From the NCBI RefSeq assembly GCF_014655295.1, contig NZ_BNBI01000007.1, forward strand, positions 248,001-312,000: a DNA stretch of 64,000 nt, in the 5' to 3' direction. The translations under genes and the position numbers were made by a program. This DNA comes from Streptomyces fumanus (lineage in GTDB: Bacteria; Actinomycetota; Actinomycetes; Streptomycetales; Streptomycetaceae). Shown one piece after another: positions 30,627-39,598 of this stretch. Numbering within the stretch: position 1 is the stretch's first letter; each line of letters begins with the position of its first letter. Below the pieces are notes generated by a model. It had not been told where the DNA came from. It was given only the letters and a program-made list of their open reading frames with translations, and did no database searches.

Positions 30627-32143
30627 CCGTCCTGGTCCGCGCCGGCGGGGGTGACGGCCGAGGTGCCGACCACGTGGCCGCGGGCGTCGAGTGCCTGTAC
30701 CTGGAGCCGGTCGGCGTCGCGGGCCCGGGCGGGCACGGTGATCGGGGTGTCGAAGCCGTCCCAGTCCGCGGTCGCGACCGGCTTCAGGGCCCCGGTGGCG
30801 CCGCCGGCCAGCAGCCGCCAGCGGGACACGTCCGAGGCGCCGTTCCAGTTGGCCCTGACCGTTCCCTCGGCGGCGTCCTCGGTGAGCAGCTTGGGCTTGG
30901 CCAGCGACGTGCCGTCCCAGTCCAGGCGGTAGGCGCGGTAGCTGGCGGTATCGCGGGAGTTGGTGAAGGTGGCGTCGAAGATCAGCCTGCCGTCGCGCGA
31001 GAACTCGGAGATCCGGCCGGGCACGGAGGCCGCCCAGCAGACGAAGGTGTTCCCGTTGGGCAGGCTCTGGCTGCCGCCCTCGCGCATGGTGGACATCTTG
31101 TCCGGGTGGGTCAGTTGGCGGACCAGTTCGGCGGTGCGGGTCTTGGGGTCGATCCTGATCCAGGCGACCCTCGACTCGTATCCCTGCAGGCCGTTGGGGG
31201 TGGCGTTGTCGTAGATCCGGTAGGTGTGGTGACCGGCGGCCCGCACGTCGTGCTGCCACTGGAACCGGGCGCCGATGCCGAGCCGGAAGTCGCTGTGCCG
31301 GCCGCCCAGCCGCCAGATGATCCCGCCGGTCTTCCGGTCCACCTTGTAGACCGTGCTGGCGGCGTTGCCGGAGATCAGCAGGTTGCCGTCGGTGTCGAGA
31401 CCGACGGAGTTCACGTGCAGGAAGTCGTACGGCGCGGTGCCGTCGGGGGGCGTACGCAGGTCGGAGTCGGTGACCGGCACGTGCTCCAGCGCGCTCCAGT
31501 TCAGCAGTTTCTCGCCGGTGGCGATGTCGATCTCCTGTACCACGCTGTCGACGACCCTGCCGTCCTTGGCGCCGCCCGCCTGGCTCAGGTCGTACGGCTT
31601 CTGCTGGTAGCTGACGATCAGCGCGGTGCCCTGGGGGGTCAGCGTGAACTCGTGGAGGTCCATCACCTGCCGGACGTCCGGGGTCTGGACGGTGGCGATG
31701 ATTCTGTAGTTCTCGTCCGCGATGTAGCCGATGCCGGTGCCCTTGCCGGTGTTGGTGGCCTGCCCCTCCCACCAGGTCAGCACCTTCTTGCCCTGGTACT
31801 CCTGGACTCTGAGGTCGGTGGCGAAGTAGTTCTCCGGCAGTTCGCGGAACCAGATGGGCCGGCCCCGGTCGTCCATGATCTGCGGGCCGCGGGTGGCGTT
31901 GTTCATGCCCTGGGGGGTGACGAAGATGTCTCCGTGGGCCCGCCCCGGGCGGCGCACCAGGATGTTGGCGGCCGGCGGTTCCGTCGTGCCCGGGGTGGTC
32001 GCGAGGTCGCCCGGCCGCAGCTCGGGGACGGGGTCGGCGGTGGCCGCGGCCCGTGCGTCCGGCGCCGTGCCCGAGGCGTTGGACACGAAGGCCAGGGCGG
32101 TGGTCGCCGCGATGGCGGTCAGCGTGCGTAAACGATGCGTCAT
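30623..32143 (-). CDS. Arylsulfate sulfotransferase, PAPS-independent, exported (Cpz4-like candidate)
   Basis: This 506-residue protein has a signal peptide (RLRTLTAIAATTALAFVSNASG) and a beta-propeller-like body typical of actinobacterial arylsulfotransferases. Repeated blade motifs include MDLHEFTLTPQGTALIV, YDFLHVNSVGLDTDGNLLISGN, GGIIWRLGG, FQWQHDVR and GGSQSLPNGNTFVCW; the His residues in these loops are candidates for the sulfate-accepting and acid-base sites. The family moves sulfate from a phenol sulfate to another hydroxyl without PAPS. It is the first gene of the operon with a type III PKS and a PAPS sulfotransferase. Export suggests that final sulfation occurs outside the membrane, and a phenol-rich peptide would be a natural acceptor. 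Confidence 0.88.
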   Translation of the reverse strand: MTHRLRTLTAIAATTALAFVSNASGTAPDARAAATADPVPELRPGDLATTPGTTEPPAANILVRRPGRAHGDIFVTPQGMNNATRGPQIMDDRGRPIWFRELPENYFATDLRVQEYQGKKVLTWWEGQATNTGKGTGIGYIADENYRIIATVQTPDVRQVMDLHEFTLTPQGTALIVSYQQKPYDLSQAGGAKDGRVVDSVVQEIDIATGEKLLNWSALEHVPVTDSDLRTPPDGTAPYDFLHVNSVGLDTDGNLLISGNAASTVYKVDRKTGGIIWRLGGRHSDFRLGIGARFQWQHDVRAAGHHTYRIYDNATPNGLQGYESRVAWIRIDPKTRTAELVRQLTHPDKMSTMREGGSQSLPNGNTFVCWAASVPGRISEFSRDGRLIFDATFTNSRDTASYRAYRLDWDGTSLAKPKLLTEDAAEGTVRANWNGASDVSRWRLLAGGATGALKPVATADWDGFDTPITVPARARDADRLQVQALDARGHVVGTSAVTPAGADQDG

Positions 32144-32520
32144 CCGCTTCTGCTCCAGTTGCTCCGGTGGGGACAGGAACTGAATGGTTCTAGCAACACT
32201 TCGGTCACAACACCGTCACAGATCGGTTCGCTGCCCGGCCGCCCCACCCGTCCCGGAGGGGCGGAGACCGGCCCCGCCCGCGGCGTCAACCCCTTAGGGG
32301 TCGCCGCCGCAGACAGGGGTTTCGGCCAGGAAACCGGCCTGATAATTTCGGGCATGTCTTCGGAGAGCGCAATTCCGCTGCACAGCACGTCATTTACCGA
32401 ATGAATTCCGCAACTCTTGGGGAGAGAGCGTTGATTCGCTGCGGAAGACATGGTGGGGCAGAAGTATCTCTCGCGGACGGCGATCGTCGGCCGCACCAAC
32501 GGGGCAGGTGAGGAGCCGGG
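32144..32520. promoter_or_regulatory. Divergent promoter region between sulfation operon and StrR-type regulator
   Basis: This 377-base spacer has no gene. It contains a GATAAT sequence at 32341-32346 that could be a -10 element for the regulator and a small ACCCCTTAGGGGT palindrome near 32289. A direct repeat AATTCCGC occurs at 32371-32378 and 32404-32411, 33 bases apart, which is three helical turns. No GTCCAA-N17-TTGGAC operator was found here, so the sulfation operon and the activator gene do not look like direct targets of the activator. Confidence 0.5.
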
Positions 32521-33525
32521 GTGGAACCCGAAGAGGAGGAAATCAATCAGCAACCTCTCGTGGAGATCGAGATCAGCTCGCTGAGCCTGGCAGGATCGCC
32601 ACGGTTGGCAGGGGAGTCGGCGGAGCACATCGAGGCGCTGGCCGCGGCCCAGGAGCCGCTGCCGCCGATCACCGTGCACCGGCCGACCATGCGGGTCATC
32701 GACGGCTTCCACAGGCTGAAGGCGGCCCAGTCGCGCGGGGACAGCACGATCGCCGCCCGGTTCTTCGACGGGGACGAGGCGGCGGCGTTCGTCCTGGCGG
32801 TCAAGCTCAATGCCGCCCACGGTCTGCCGCTGACGCTGGCGGACCGCAAGCGGGCCGCGGAGCGCATCATCGCCTCCCGGCCGCAGTGGTCGGACCGCAG
32901 GGTCGCCTCGGTCACCGGGATCTCCCCGGGAACCGTCGGCGACATCCGCAGGCGGGACGGCCGGGAGCCGGAAACGGTGGGCCGCCGGCTGGGTCAGGAC
33001 GGCCGGCTGCGTCCCGTGGACGGCAGCGCCGGCCGCATCATCGCGGGGGAACTCCTCACGGAGAACCCGGAGCTGTCGCTGCGCCAGGTGGCCCGCGCGG
33101 CGGGCATCTCGCCGGAGACGGCCCGCGACGTACGCAACCGGCTGCGCAACGGCGAGGACCCGCTGCCCCGGCAGCACCTGCGCCGGAAGGACCCCGAGCA
33201 GGGGCGGGACGTCGTGGTCCGCAAGGGATTCAGGGCCCTCGGACTCGCGCGGCCGGCCGGCCGGGGACAGCCCAGGGCGGTCCCGGACCGGGCGGCGCTG
33301 GTGAAACGGCTGAAGGACGATCCCGCGCTCCGGTTCACCGACACCGGCCGGAATCTCCTGCGCATCCTCGCTCTGCACACCCTGAGCAAGGACGAGTGGG
33401 AAGCCATCATCGACAACGTTCCGCCGCACTGCAGCAACATCATCGCCGATCTGGCGCGGCAGTTCGCCGACCTCTGGTCGGAGTTCGCCGTCCGGGTCGA
33501 GGAGGAGGTCGCACAGATTAGCTGA
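32521..33525 (+). CDS. StrR/ParB-type pathway-specific activator
   Basis: This 334-residue DNA-binding protein has a ParB-like N-terminal domain (LPPITVHRPTMRVIDGFHRLKAA at about 48-70) and a first helix-turn-helix (WSDRRVASVTGISPGTVGDIRRR). A second similar element follows (ELSLRQVARAAGISPETARDVRNRL). The C-terminal part is conserved in StrR, Bbr and Tei15* (DEWEAIIDNVPPHC). These activators drive streptomycin and glycopeptide clusters. Two matching palindromic operators lie at 26154 and 37190. GTG 32521 is chosen for the GAGGAG nearby; an ATG at 32450 is out of frame. It ends at a clear terminator. Confidence 0.93.
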   Translation: MEPEEEEINQQPLVEIEISSLSLAGSPRLAGESAEHIEALAAAQEPLPPITVHRPTMRVIDGFHRLKAAQSRGDSTIAARFFDGDEAAAFVLAVKLNAAHGLPLTLADRKRAAERIIASRPQWSDRRVASVTGISPGTVGDIRRRDGREPETVGRRLGQDGRLRPVDGSAGRIIAGELLTENPELSLRQVARAAGISPETARDVRNRLRNGEDPLPRQHLRRKDPEQGRDVVVRKGFRALGLARPAGRGQPRAVPDRAALVKRLKDDPALRFTDTGRNLLRILALHTLSKDEWEAIIDNVPPHCSNIIADLARQFADLWSEFAVRVEEEVAQIS

Positions 33526-33549
33526 GCCCGGTCCACCGCCGGGCACCGG

Positions 33550-33585
33550 CCGCCGTGAGAAGTCTTTCTCACGGCGGTTTTCTCG
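33550..33585 (+). terminator. Rho-independent terminator after the StrR-type gene
   Basis: CCGCCGTGAGAA (33550-33561) pairs with TTCTCACGGCGG (33566-33577) over 12 bp with loop GTCT, followed by TTTTCTCG. It has the classic form of stem plus T-tract. Confidence 0.92.
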
Positions 33586-34145
33586 TATGCCCATTCCCGG
33601 ATGGAGCTGATCATTCCTCTTTCGGCGGGCGGACGCGGTAGTACGTGATTGAACTATGGCGGTCCGAATGTTTCGCGGAGCGCCCGGCGCGCTTCACAGG
33701 AAACACACAGGGTGGCCGAAAATAATCGTCGCGCTCGAACACCGGGTCCGCTCCGCGCACTCCGCGCCGGGTGTCGGGAACCGGCCGGTCGGCCGGGGGG
33801 CGGGCGGTGCGCCGAGGACGGTGCCGCGGCACCGGTCCGGGCCCATTCCGCCGCCCGGTCAAGAAGAGGGATCAGGACAGTTTCCTGCCCGCGGCGGGCG
33901 GCTCGCCGCCGACCGCCGTGGTATAGAGGGGCCCGCGCGGGCTCGAATTGGATGCTATATTTTTTGGCCGAGTCCTGCTCTTCGGATCGATATCGGAGAC
34001 CGCCCCCCACCTCCCATATCTCCGCAGGTCAGAAGCCACTATTGCTTTTCTTCTCAATTGCTGGACACATTGCAAGCCGCCGGCACCGGTGGAACGGCGC
34101 CGACAGCGTGGACACCGCGCCGCGAGGCGTGCGCAAGGTACGGGG
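33586..34145. promoter_or_regulatory. 560-base non-coding leader of the LAL regulator gene
   Basis: No convincing gene was found; short open frames here have no ribosome site and poor codon bias. The composition falls in AT-rich patches near 33640-33735 and 33945-34065, unlike the surrounding genes. It includes a GCTATATTTTTTGG stretch and a perfect 14-bp palindrome GGTGCCGCGGCACC at 33820-33833. The length suggests a long 5' leader or several promoters for the regulator downstream. No StrR-type operator was recognised. Confidence 0.45.
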
Positions 34146-37100
34146 GTGCCTGTGAATCTCAGTGAACGAGACGGAGAACTGCGACTGCTGAAGCGTCGCT
34201 ACGCAGAGTGTACGAACGGCCGGGGCGCGGTCGTGGTGGCCGACGGACCGGTGGGGTGCGGCAAGACGGCGCTGATCCGTCCCTTCGCCGACTGGGTCAC
34301 CCAGCAGGGCGGCTACTTCCTGCCGCTGACCGCCTCGGCCGGTGAACGGCTCGACCGCCTCGGCCTCGTCGACCAGTTGATCGACGCGATCCGCGCGGTC
34401 GGCCTGATCGGCGAACAGTTCCCGCCGGACGGCGGCACCGTCCCGGCCCCGGAGGTGCCGGACGGCGAGGACGGCCGGGCGCTGCTCAGCCTGATGCAGC
34501 GCATCCACCGCGCCGTCACCGGTGTCGCCCGGCGCCGGCCGCTGGTCATCAGCGTCGACGACGCGCACTTCGCGGACGAGGCGTCCCTGCGGTGTCTGAG
34601 ATACCTGATACGCCGTATCGACTCGGTGGCCGTCCTGATCGTGCTGACCGAAGCCTCCTGCCACGAGAGAGTCCTCGCCGACTTCCACGCGGAGATCCTG
34701 CACCTTCCCCACGCACACCGGATACGCCTCGGCCCGCTCACCCCCGACGGGGTCGCCGGGCAACTGGCGCGGCATCCGGCCCTCGGTTCGGCGGCACGGG
34801 AGAACGCCGAAACGTGGGTCAGGACCAGCGGGGGCAACCCCCTGCTGCTGCACGCGCTGATCGAGGACGGCACCGAACGCGCGACCCGCCCCGGCGGGCC
34901 GGGAAGGAGCGGGCCGGCCCCGGAACCCCCGGAGGCCGGCGCCCCGGTGCCCGGCGGTGCCTTCCGGCGGGCCGTGCTGCGCTGTCTGCACCGCTGCGAG
35001 CCCGCGTTGCTCGCGGTGGCCCGCGCCATCGCGGTGCTCGGCGAGTCGGCCACCCCGTCCCTGATCGCCGGGCTCCTCGGCGACCACGCCACCTCCGTCC
35101 GCCGCAGCCTGGCCGATCTGCGCGCCGCCGGGCTCCTGGAGGACCTGCGGTTCCGGCACGAGCAGGTCCGCCCGGCCGTGCTCGGCGACATCCCGGCCCA
35201 GCGGCTCGGCACGCTGCGCGCCCGCGCCGCCGAACTGCTGCTGGAGAGCGGGGCCGTCGCCACCGCGGTCGCCGACCAGTTGCTCGCCGCCGGTGATCCG
35301 GCCGGCGCCCCCTGGCAGCCCGGCATCCTCATCGAGGCCGCCCGCGAGGCCCTGAACGCCGGTGACATCACCGCCTGCGTCGAGTACCTGCGGCACGCCT
35401 CCGGCATCTGCGCGGACGCCGTGCAGGAGGCGGAGGTCACCGCCGCCCTCGCCGAGGCCCAGTGGCTCATCGACCCGGCGAAGGCGTCCCGGTACCTGCC
35501 GCAGCTCAGCCGCATGGTGCGGGCCGGGCTGCTCACCGGGTCCGAGGCGCTGGTGCCGGTCCGCCAGCTCGTCTGGCGGGGCGAGTTCGGCCGCGCCGAC
35601 GCGCTGCTGCGGACCGTCGAACGGCAGGCGGCCGCCGCGGGGGCGGACGTCTGGGACGGCACCGGACGGCCCTCCTCCACGGTCCGCCCCGACCTCGCCC
35701 TGGTCCGCCTCAGCCTCTCCTTCTGCTGCCCGGGCCTCCGCCCCGGCATGACCCCACCCGGCCCGGTCGACCCGCTCGCCTCCCTCGACCCCGCCGACCC
35801 GGGCACCTCCGCCGGCCCGGACACCTTCACCGGCACGTCCGCCTCGTCCGGCACGTCCGCCTCGTCCGGCACGTCCGCCTCGGTCGGCCCCGCCCGCCCC
35901 GCCGCGGCCGGCCCCGCGGGCGTCCCCCCGGCCGGTGCCGAACCGCCCGAGCCCGCCCCCCTGTCGCCGCGCACCTTCCTCGCGCTCTCCGCCGGGCTCA
36001 CCGGCGACGACGGGGACCGGCTCGCCGACCGGGTGCTGGGAGCCGCCCGCGCGGACACCTCCGTCACCTCGGTGCTGGCCGCGCTGATCCTGCTGGCCCA
36101 CACCTACCGCCTGGAGGAGGCCGGCGACTGGGCGGAGAAGCTGCTCCGGGAGCCCTGGAACCGGGGTGTGCCGATGCGCCGGGCGCTGCTGGAGACGGCC
36201 CGCGCGGCCTTCGCCCTGCGGCGCGGCGACCCGGCCACGGCGAGCGAGGCCGCGCGGACCGCCCTGAGCCTGGCCACCCCGGAGGCGTGGGGCATCACGA
36301 TCGGGCTGCCGCTGTCCCTGGCGGTCCGTGCCGCGACCGAACTCGGCGACCTGGAGACCGCGCGGTCCTACCTCGACCTGCCGGTGCCGGTGGCCATGTT
36401 CGGGACGCCGTTCACCCTGCCGTACCTCCAGGCGTTCGGCCGCTACCAGTTGGCCATCGCCCGCCCCCGCGCGGCGCTGCGCAACTTCGAGTCCTGCGGG
36501 GAACTCATGGTCAAGTGGAAGCTGGACGCGCCGGAGTTCGTGGACTGGCGCAACGACGTGAGCGCCGCCCTGCTCACCCTGGGCGACCCGCACAAGGCCC
36601 GCGCCGTGACCGTGGAGCACCTGGCCCGGCTCGGCGAGGGGCCCGGCCACGCCCGGGGCGTCGCGCTGCGCCGCCTGGCCGCGGTCAGCCCGCCCCGGGA
36701 CCGGCTGCCGCTGCTGCGCGAGGCGGTACGGGTCCTGAGGGCCTGCGGCGACCGGCTGGAGACCGGCCGCGCGCTGGCCGACCTGGAGACCGCGCGTACC
36801 GCCGTGGTACGCCGGGACCTGCCGTCCGAGATGCCCCGCCCGGTGGCCTCGCTGTGGACGTACCTCGACGCGGCGCGGGACGCCCCGCAGCCACCGCCCG
36901 CCCCGGCACCCCGCTCGCACGGCGGTCACGCGGCGCACCGGCCCGCCCCGGACGAGGCGCCGCCGCCCGAACTCACCGAGGCCGAACGGCGGGTGGGCGC
37001 CCTGGCCGCCGCCGGCTGCACCAACCGGGAGATCGCCGACCGCCTTTTCATCACGGTGAGCACGGTGGAACAGCATCTCACCAAAATTTACCGGAAGTTG

Positions 37101-37178
37101 AAAGTGCGCAGCCGTGGTGAACTTCCGGCGTCACTGGCCCGGCTCGGCGAAGCCCCCTGCTCACCGAACGGGCGGTGA
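34146..37178 (+). CDS. Large LuxR-family (LAL) transcriptional activator
   Basis: This regulator of about 1010 residues has an N-terminal ATPase: Walker A GPVGCGKTAL near residue 33 and Walker B RPLVISVDDAHFAD. A long helical middle region and a C-terminal LuxR helix-turn-helix (LTEAERRVGALAAAGCTNREIADRL, then STVEQHLTKIYRKL) follow. Glycopeptide clusters often pair a StrR-type and a LuxR-type activator (for example Tei15*/Tei16*, Dbv4/Dbv3), as here. A Pro/Gly/Ser-rich linker near residues 535-600 contains an 18-bp repeat. The start is uncertain: GTG 34146 or GTG 34152; upstream in-frame codons lie in non-coding sequence. The gene ends 11 bases before the operator of the hpgT-dpg operon. Confidence 0.9.
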   Translation: MPVNLSERDGELRLLKRRYAECTNGRGAVVVADGPVGCGKTALIRPFADWVTQQGGYFLPLTASAGERLDRLGLVDQLIDAIRAVGLIGEQFPPDGGTVPAPEVPDGEDGRALLSLMQRIHRAVTGVARRRPLVISVDDAHFADEASLRCLRYLIRRIDSVAVLIVLTEASCHERVLADFHAEILHLPHAHRIRLGPLTPDGVAGQLARHPALGSAARENAETWVRTSGGNPLLLHALIEDGTERATRPGGPGRSGPAPEPPEAGAPVPGGAFRRAVLRCLHRCEPALLAVARAIAVLGESATPSLIAGLLGDHATSVRRSLADLRAAGLLEDLRFRHEQVRPAVLGDIPAQRLGTLRARAAELLLESGAVATAVADQLLAAGDPAGAPWQPGILIEAAREALNAGDITACVEYLRHASGICADAVQEAEVTAALAEAQWLIDPAKASRYLPQLSRMVRAGLLTGSEALVPVRQLVWRGEFGRADALLRTVERQAAAAGADVWDGTGRPSSTVRPDLALVRLSLSFCCPGLRPGMTPPGPVDPLASLDPADPGTSAGPDTFTGTSASSGTSASSGTSASVGPARPAAAGPAGVPPAGAEPPEPAPLSPRTFLALSAGLTGDDGDRLADRVLGAARADTSVTSVLAALILLAHTYRLEEAGDWAEKLLREPWNRGVPMRRALLETARAAFALRRGDPATASEAARTALSLATPEAWGITIGLPLSLAVRAATELGDLETARSYLDLPVPVAMFGTPFTLPYLQAFGRYQLAIARPRAALRNFESCGELMVKWKLDAPEFVDWRNDVSAALLTLGDPHKARAVTVEHLARLGEGPGHARGVALRRLAAVSPPRDRLPLLREAVRVLRACGDRLETGRALADLETARTAVVRRDLPSEMPRPVASLWTYLDAARDAPQPPPAPAPRSHGGHAAHRPAPDEAPPPELTEAERRVGALAAAGCTNREIADRLFITVSTVEQHLTKIYRKLKVRSRGELPASLARLGEAPCSPNGR
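35831..35881 (+). repeat. 18-bp tandem repeat inside the LAL gene
   Basis: The unit CGGCACGTCCGCCTCGTC occurs at 35831-35848, 35849-35866 and in part at 35867-35881. It encodes GTSASS repeated in frame within a disordered linker. The DNA copies are identical, which suggests recent slippage. Confidence 0.88.
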
Positions 37179-37189
37179 GGAGGGGGCCC

Positions 37190-37218
37190 GTCCAACCGTG
37201 GATACCGGTCTGTTGGAC
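37190..37218 (+). promoter_or_regulatory. StrR/Bbr-type operator, GTCCAA-N17-TTGGAC, upstream of hpgT-dpgABCD
   Basis: GTCCAA at 37190-37195 and TTGGAC at 37213-37218 are separated by exactly 17 bases. Only the half-sites (plus one outer C/G) are symmetrical here, unlike the site at 26154, which supports a two-headed protein site rather than a hairpin. It lies 108 bases before the ATG of the Hmo-HpgT fusion and is the only promoter signal seen for the Dpg pathway. Confidence 0.85.
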
Positions 37219-37325
37219 AGCGTTGTGACCGGGGTCGGCGGCGTGTGATCCTGGCTGCCGAAATCGCCCTGCGAGAGCCGCTTTCCCGCCCGATTCCGTG
37301 ACCGATTCCGTACGGGGGTAAATCC

Positions 37326-39596
37326 ATGACCGCAAGCCGTCCGGAAGACAAGGCACGGGAAGATCTGGATCCGCTTGTCGTGGATTTCCTGGCACGGGCG
37401 GAAAACGCCTCGGCCGCGAACCGGGCGGCGTTCGACCGCGCGGGGCTGAAGCAGGGCGCGCCCAGCCGTTCGGGCCCGCCCGACACCGCCGCGAAGATCC
37501 TCGGCCGCAACTGGGCGGCGCCGCTGGCCGTCGGCCCGCTCGCCGGGCTGGTCCGGCCGGATGCGCTGCCCGCCGTGCTCGGCGCGGCGGGCGGCGCGGG
37601 ACTGCCCGCCGTGGTCAGCGCCCTCACCCCCGGCTCCGGCCCGGCGGCCCCGGAGACACCGCTGTGGCTGCGGACGTATGCCTTCGAGGACGACGACACC
37701 GCGCGGCGGATCGCCGCCGGCGCCCAGGACGCCGGGTACACCGCCCTCGTCCTCGCCCTGGGCCCGCAGACCGGGGCCGCCCCCGCCCCGGTCACCGGGT
37801 CCGGGCTGCGGGCCGCCGCCGACTGGGCCGACCTGGAGCGTCTGCGCGCGGCCTGCGGGCTGCCGCTGCTGGTCGCCGGGGTCCGCACCGCGCGGGACGC
37901 CGTCCGGGCCGTCGACGCCGGGGCCGACGGCCTGGTCACCGACCGCCTGGCGACGCTGCCCGCGGTCGCGGCCGCCACGACCGGGGGCCGCCCGGTGCTG
38001 CTGGAGGGCGGCGTCCGGCGCGGCGCCGACGTCCTGACCGCCCTCGCCTCCGGCGCCGACGCGGTCCTCCTCGGCCGCCCGGTCCTGGACGCCCTGCTCA
38101 CCGGCGGCGAGGCCGGCGTCACCGCGGCGCTGACCGGCCTGGTCGGCGAGCTGACGGCCGCGATGGCCTTCACCGGCACCCCCACGGTGACCGAGGCCCG
38201 CCCCTCCGTCCTGCGCACCGCCCCCCACCCGGTGACGGTCACACCCCTGCCCGGCACCGCCCCCGCGCCCCCGCCCGCCCCCGTCCCCGCCGCCCCGGAC
38301 GGCCCCCTGCGCAGGGCCGATCTGCACGCCAGCGTGTCCGACCCCGTGCTGGACACCATGAACTTCCTCAACGAGATCACCCACCGCTACCCGGACGCGA
38401 TCTCCTTCGCCCCGGGCCGCCCCTACGACGGGTTCTTCGAGACCGAGCGGATCTTCACCTACGTCCGCGGCTACCTCGACCACCTGGCCGCCCAGGGCAG
38501 CACGCCCCAGGACATCCGTACCGCGATGTACCAGTACGGGCCCACCGCCGGGCAGATCCGCGAGATCGTCGCCGACTCGCTGCGCGCCGACGAGGGCATC
38601 GACGTACCCCCCGAGTCGATCGTCGTCACGGTCGGCGCGCAGGAGGCCATGCTGCTGGTGCTGCGCGCCCTCATGGCCGGCCCCGACGACGTCCTGCTCG
38701 CGGCGAGCCCCTGCTACGTCGGCATCACCGGTGCGGCGAAGCTGCTGGACGTGCCGGTGACCGCGGTCGAGGAGCGCGCGGACGGCTTCCGCAGCGCCGA
38801 CCTGGAGGCGGCGATCCTGCGCGAGCACGCCCGCGGCCGCCGCCCCCGCGCCTTCTACGTCATCCCCGACCACTCCAACCCCTCCGGCGCCACCCTGGAC
38901 GAGGCGACCCGCCGGGAGCTGCTCGCCCTCGCGGAGCGCTACGGCGTCCTGATCATCGAGGACAGCCCCTACCGCCGGGTCAGCCCGGGCACGCCGCCGC
39001 CGACGCTGAAGTCCCTGGACACCTCGCGTTCGGTGGTCCACCTGGGGTCCTTCGCCAAGACCGTCTTCCCCGGCGCCCGGGTCGGCTTCGCCGTGGCCGA
39101 CCAGCCGGTGGTGGACGACGAGGGGCGGACCGGGCTGCTCGCCGCCGAACTCGTCAAGATCAAGAGCATGGTGACGGTGAACACCTCGTCGCTGAGCCAG
39201 GCCGCGGTGGCCGGCGCCCTGCTGGCCGCCGAGGGCCGGCTCTCCGTCCTGAACGCCGACGCGGCCGCCTACTACGGCGACGCCATGCGCACCACGCTGC
39301 GCGCGCTGGACGCCCGTATCCCGGCCGCCCGCCGCGCGGAGCTGGGCGTGCGCTGGAACGAGCCCGCCGGCGGATTCTTCCTCAGCGTGCACGTGCCGTT
39401 CCGGGCGGACGACGCGGCGCTGACCCGTTCCGCACAGGACTTCGGCGTCATCTGGACGCCGATGCGTTACTTCTATCCGCAGGGCGGCGGGCAGTACGCC
39501 CTCCGCCTCTCCACGAGTTATCTGACGACCGCGGAGATCGAAGAGGGAACCGCGCGGCTCGCGCGGTTCATCGAGGCGCAGAGCCATAGAGGATGA
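37326..39596 (+). CDS. hpgT: Fusion of degenerate 4-hydroxymandelate oxidase (Hmo) domain with arylglycine aminotransferase (HpgT)
   Basis: This is a 756-residue fusion. Residues about 1-290 follow the FMN alpha-hydroxyacid oxidase fold, with GADAVLLGRPVL and LLEGGVRRGADVL still recognisable. The catalytic SNHGGRQ motif is replaced by VTDRLATLP, the lysine motif KG reads LVAGV, and the N-terminal GGAG/Tyr region is lost. A Pro/Ala linker (about 300-325) leads to a complete fold-type I aminotransferase with SNPSGATLD, the PLP lysine K578 in GSFAKTVFPGARVG, and a final ALRLSTSY. HpgT transaminates 4-hydroxyphenyl- or 3,5-dihydroxyphenylglyoxylate to the arylglycine. With Hmo dead and dpgABCD next door, Dpg is the likely product. 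It has an operator upstream. Confidence 0.9.
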   Translation: MTASRPEDKAREDLDPLVVDFLARAENASAANRAAFDRAGLKQGAPSRSGPPDTAAKILGRNWAAPLAVGPLAGLVRPDALPAVLGAAGGAGLPAVVSALTPGSGPAAPETPLWLRTYAFEDDDTARRIAAGAQDAGYTALVLALGPQTGAAPAPVTGSGLRAAADWADLERLRAACGLPLLVAGVRTARDAVRAVDAGADGLVTDRLATLPAVAAATTGGRPVLLEGGVRRGADVLTALASGADAVLLGRPVLDALLTGGEAGVTAALTGLVGELTAAMAFTGTPTVTEARPSVLRTAPHPVTVTPLPGTAPAPPPAPVPAAPDGPLRRADLHASVSDPVLDTMNFLNEITHRYPDAISFAPGRPYDGFFETERIFTYVRGYLDHLAAQGSTPQDIRTAMYQYGPTAGQIREIVADSLRADEGIDVPPESIVVTVGAQEAMLLVLRALMAGPDDVLLAASPCYVGITGAAKLLDVPVTAVEERADGFRSADLEAAILREHARGRRPRAFYVIPDHSNPSGATLDEATRRELLALAERYGVLIIEDSPYRRVSPGTPPPTLKSLDTSRSVVHLGSFAKTVFPGARVGFAVADQPVVDDEGRTGLLAAELVKIKSMVTVNTSSLSQAAVAGALLAAEGRLSVLNADAAAYYGDAMRTTLRALDARIPAARRAELGVRWNEPAGGFFLSVHVPFRADDAALTRSAQDFGVIWTPMRYFYPQGGGQYALRLSTSYLTTAEIEEGTARLARFIEAQSHRG

Positions 39597-39598
39597 CG

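Noticed and set aside
33656..34165. Open frames in the LAL leader
   Set aside because: Poor codon third-position bias for this genome, no ribosome site, and they run through AT-rich patches.
37326..38300. Calling the fusion a working 4-hydroxymandelate oxidase and Hpg as the monomer
   Set aside because: The catalytic His, Arg and Lys motifs are absent and no hmaS is in view; kept only as an alternative if another Hmo lies left of the window.
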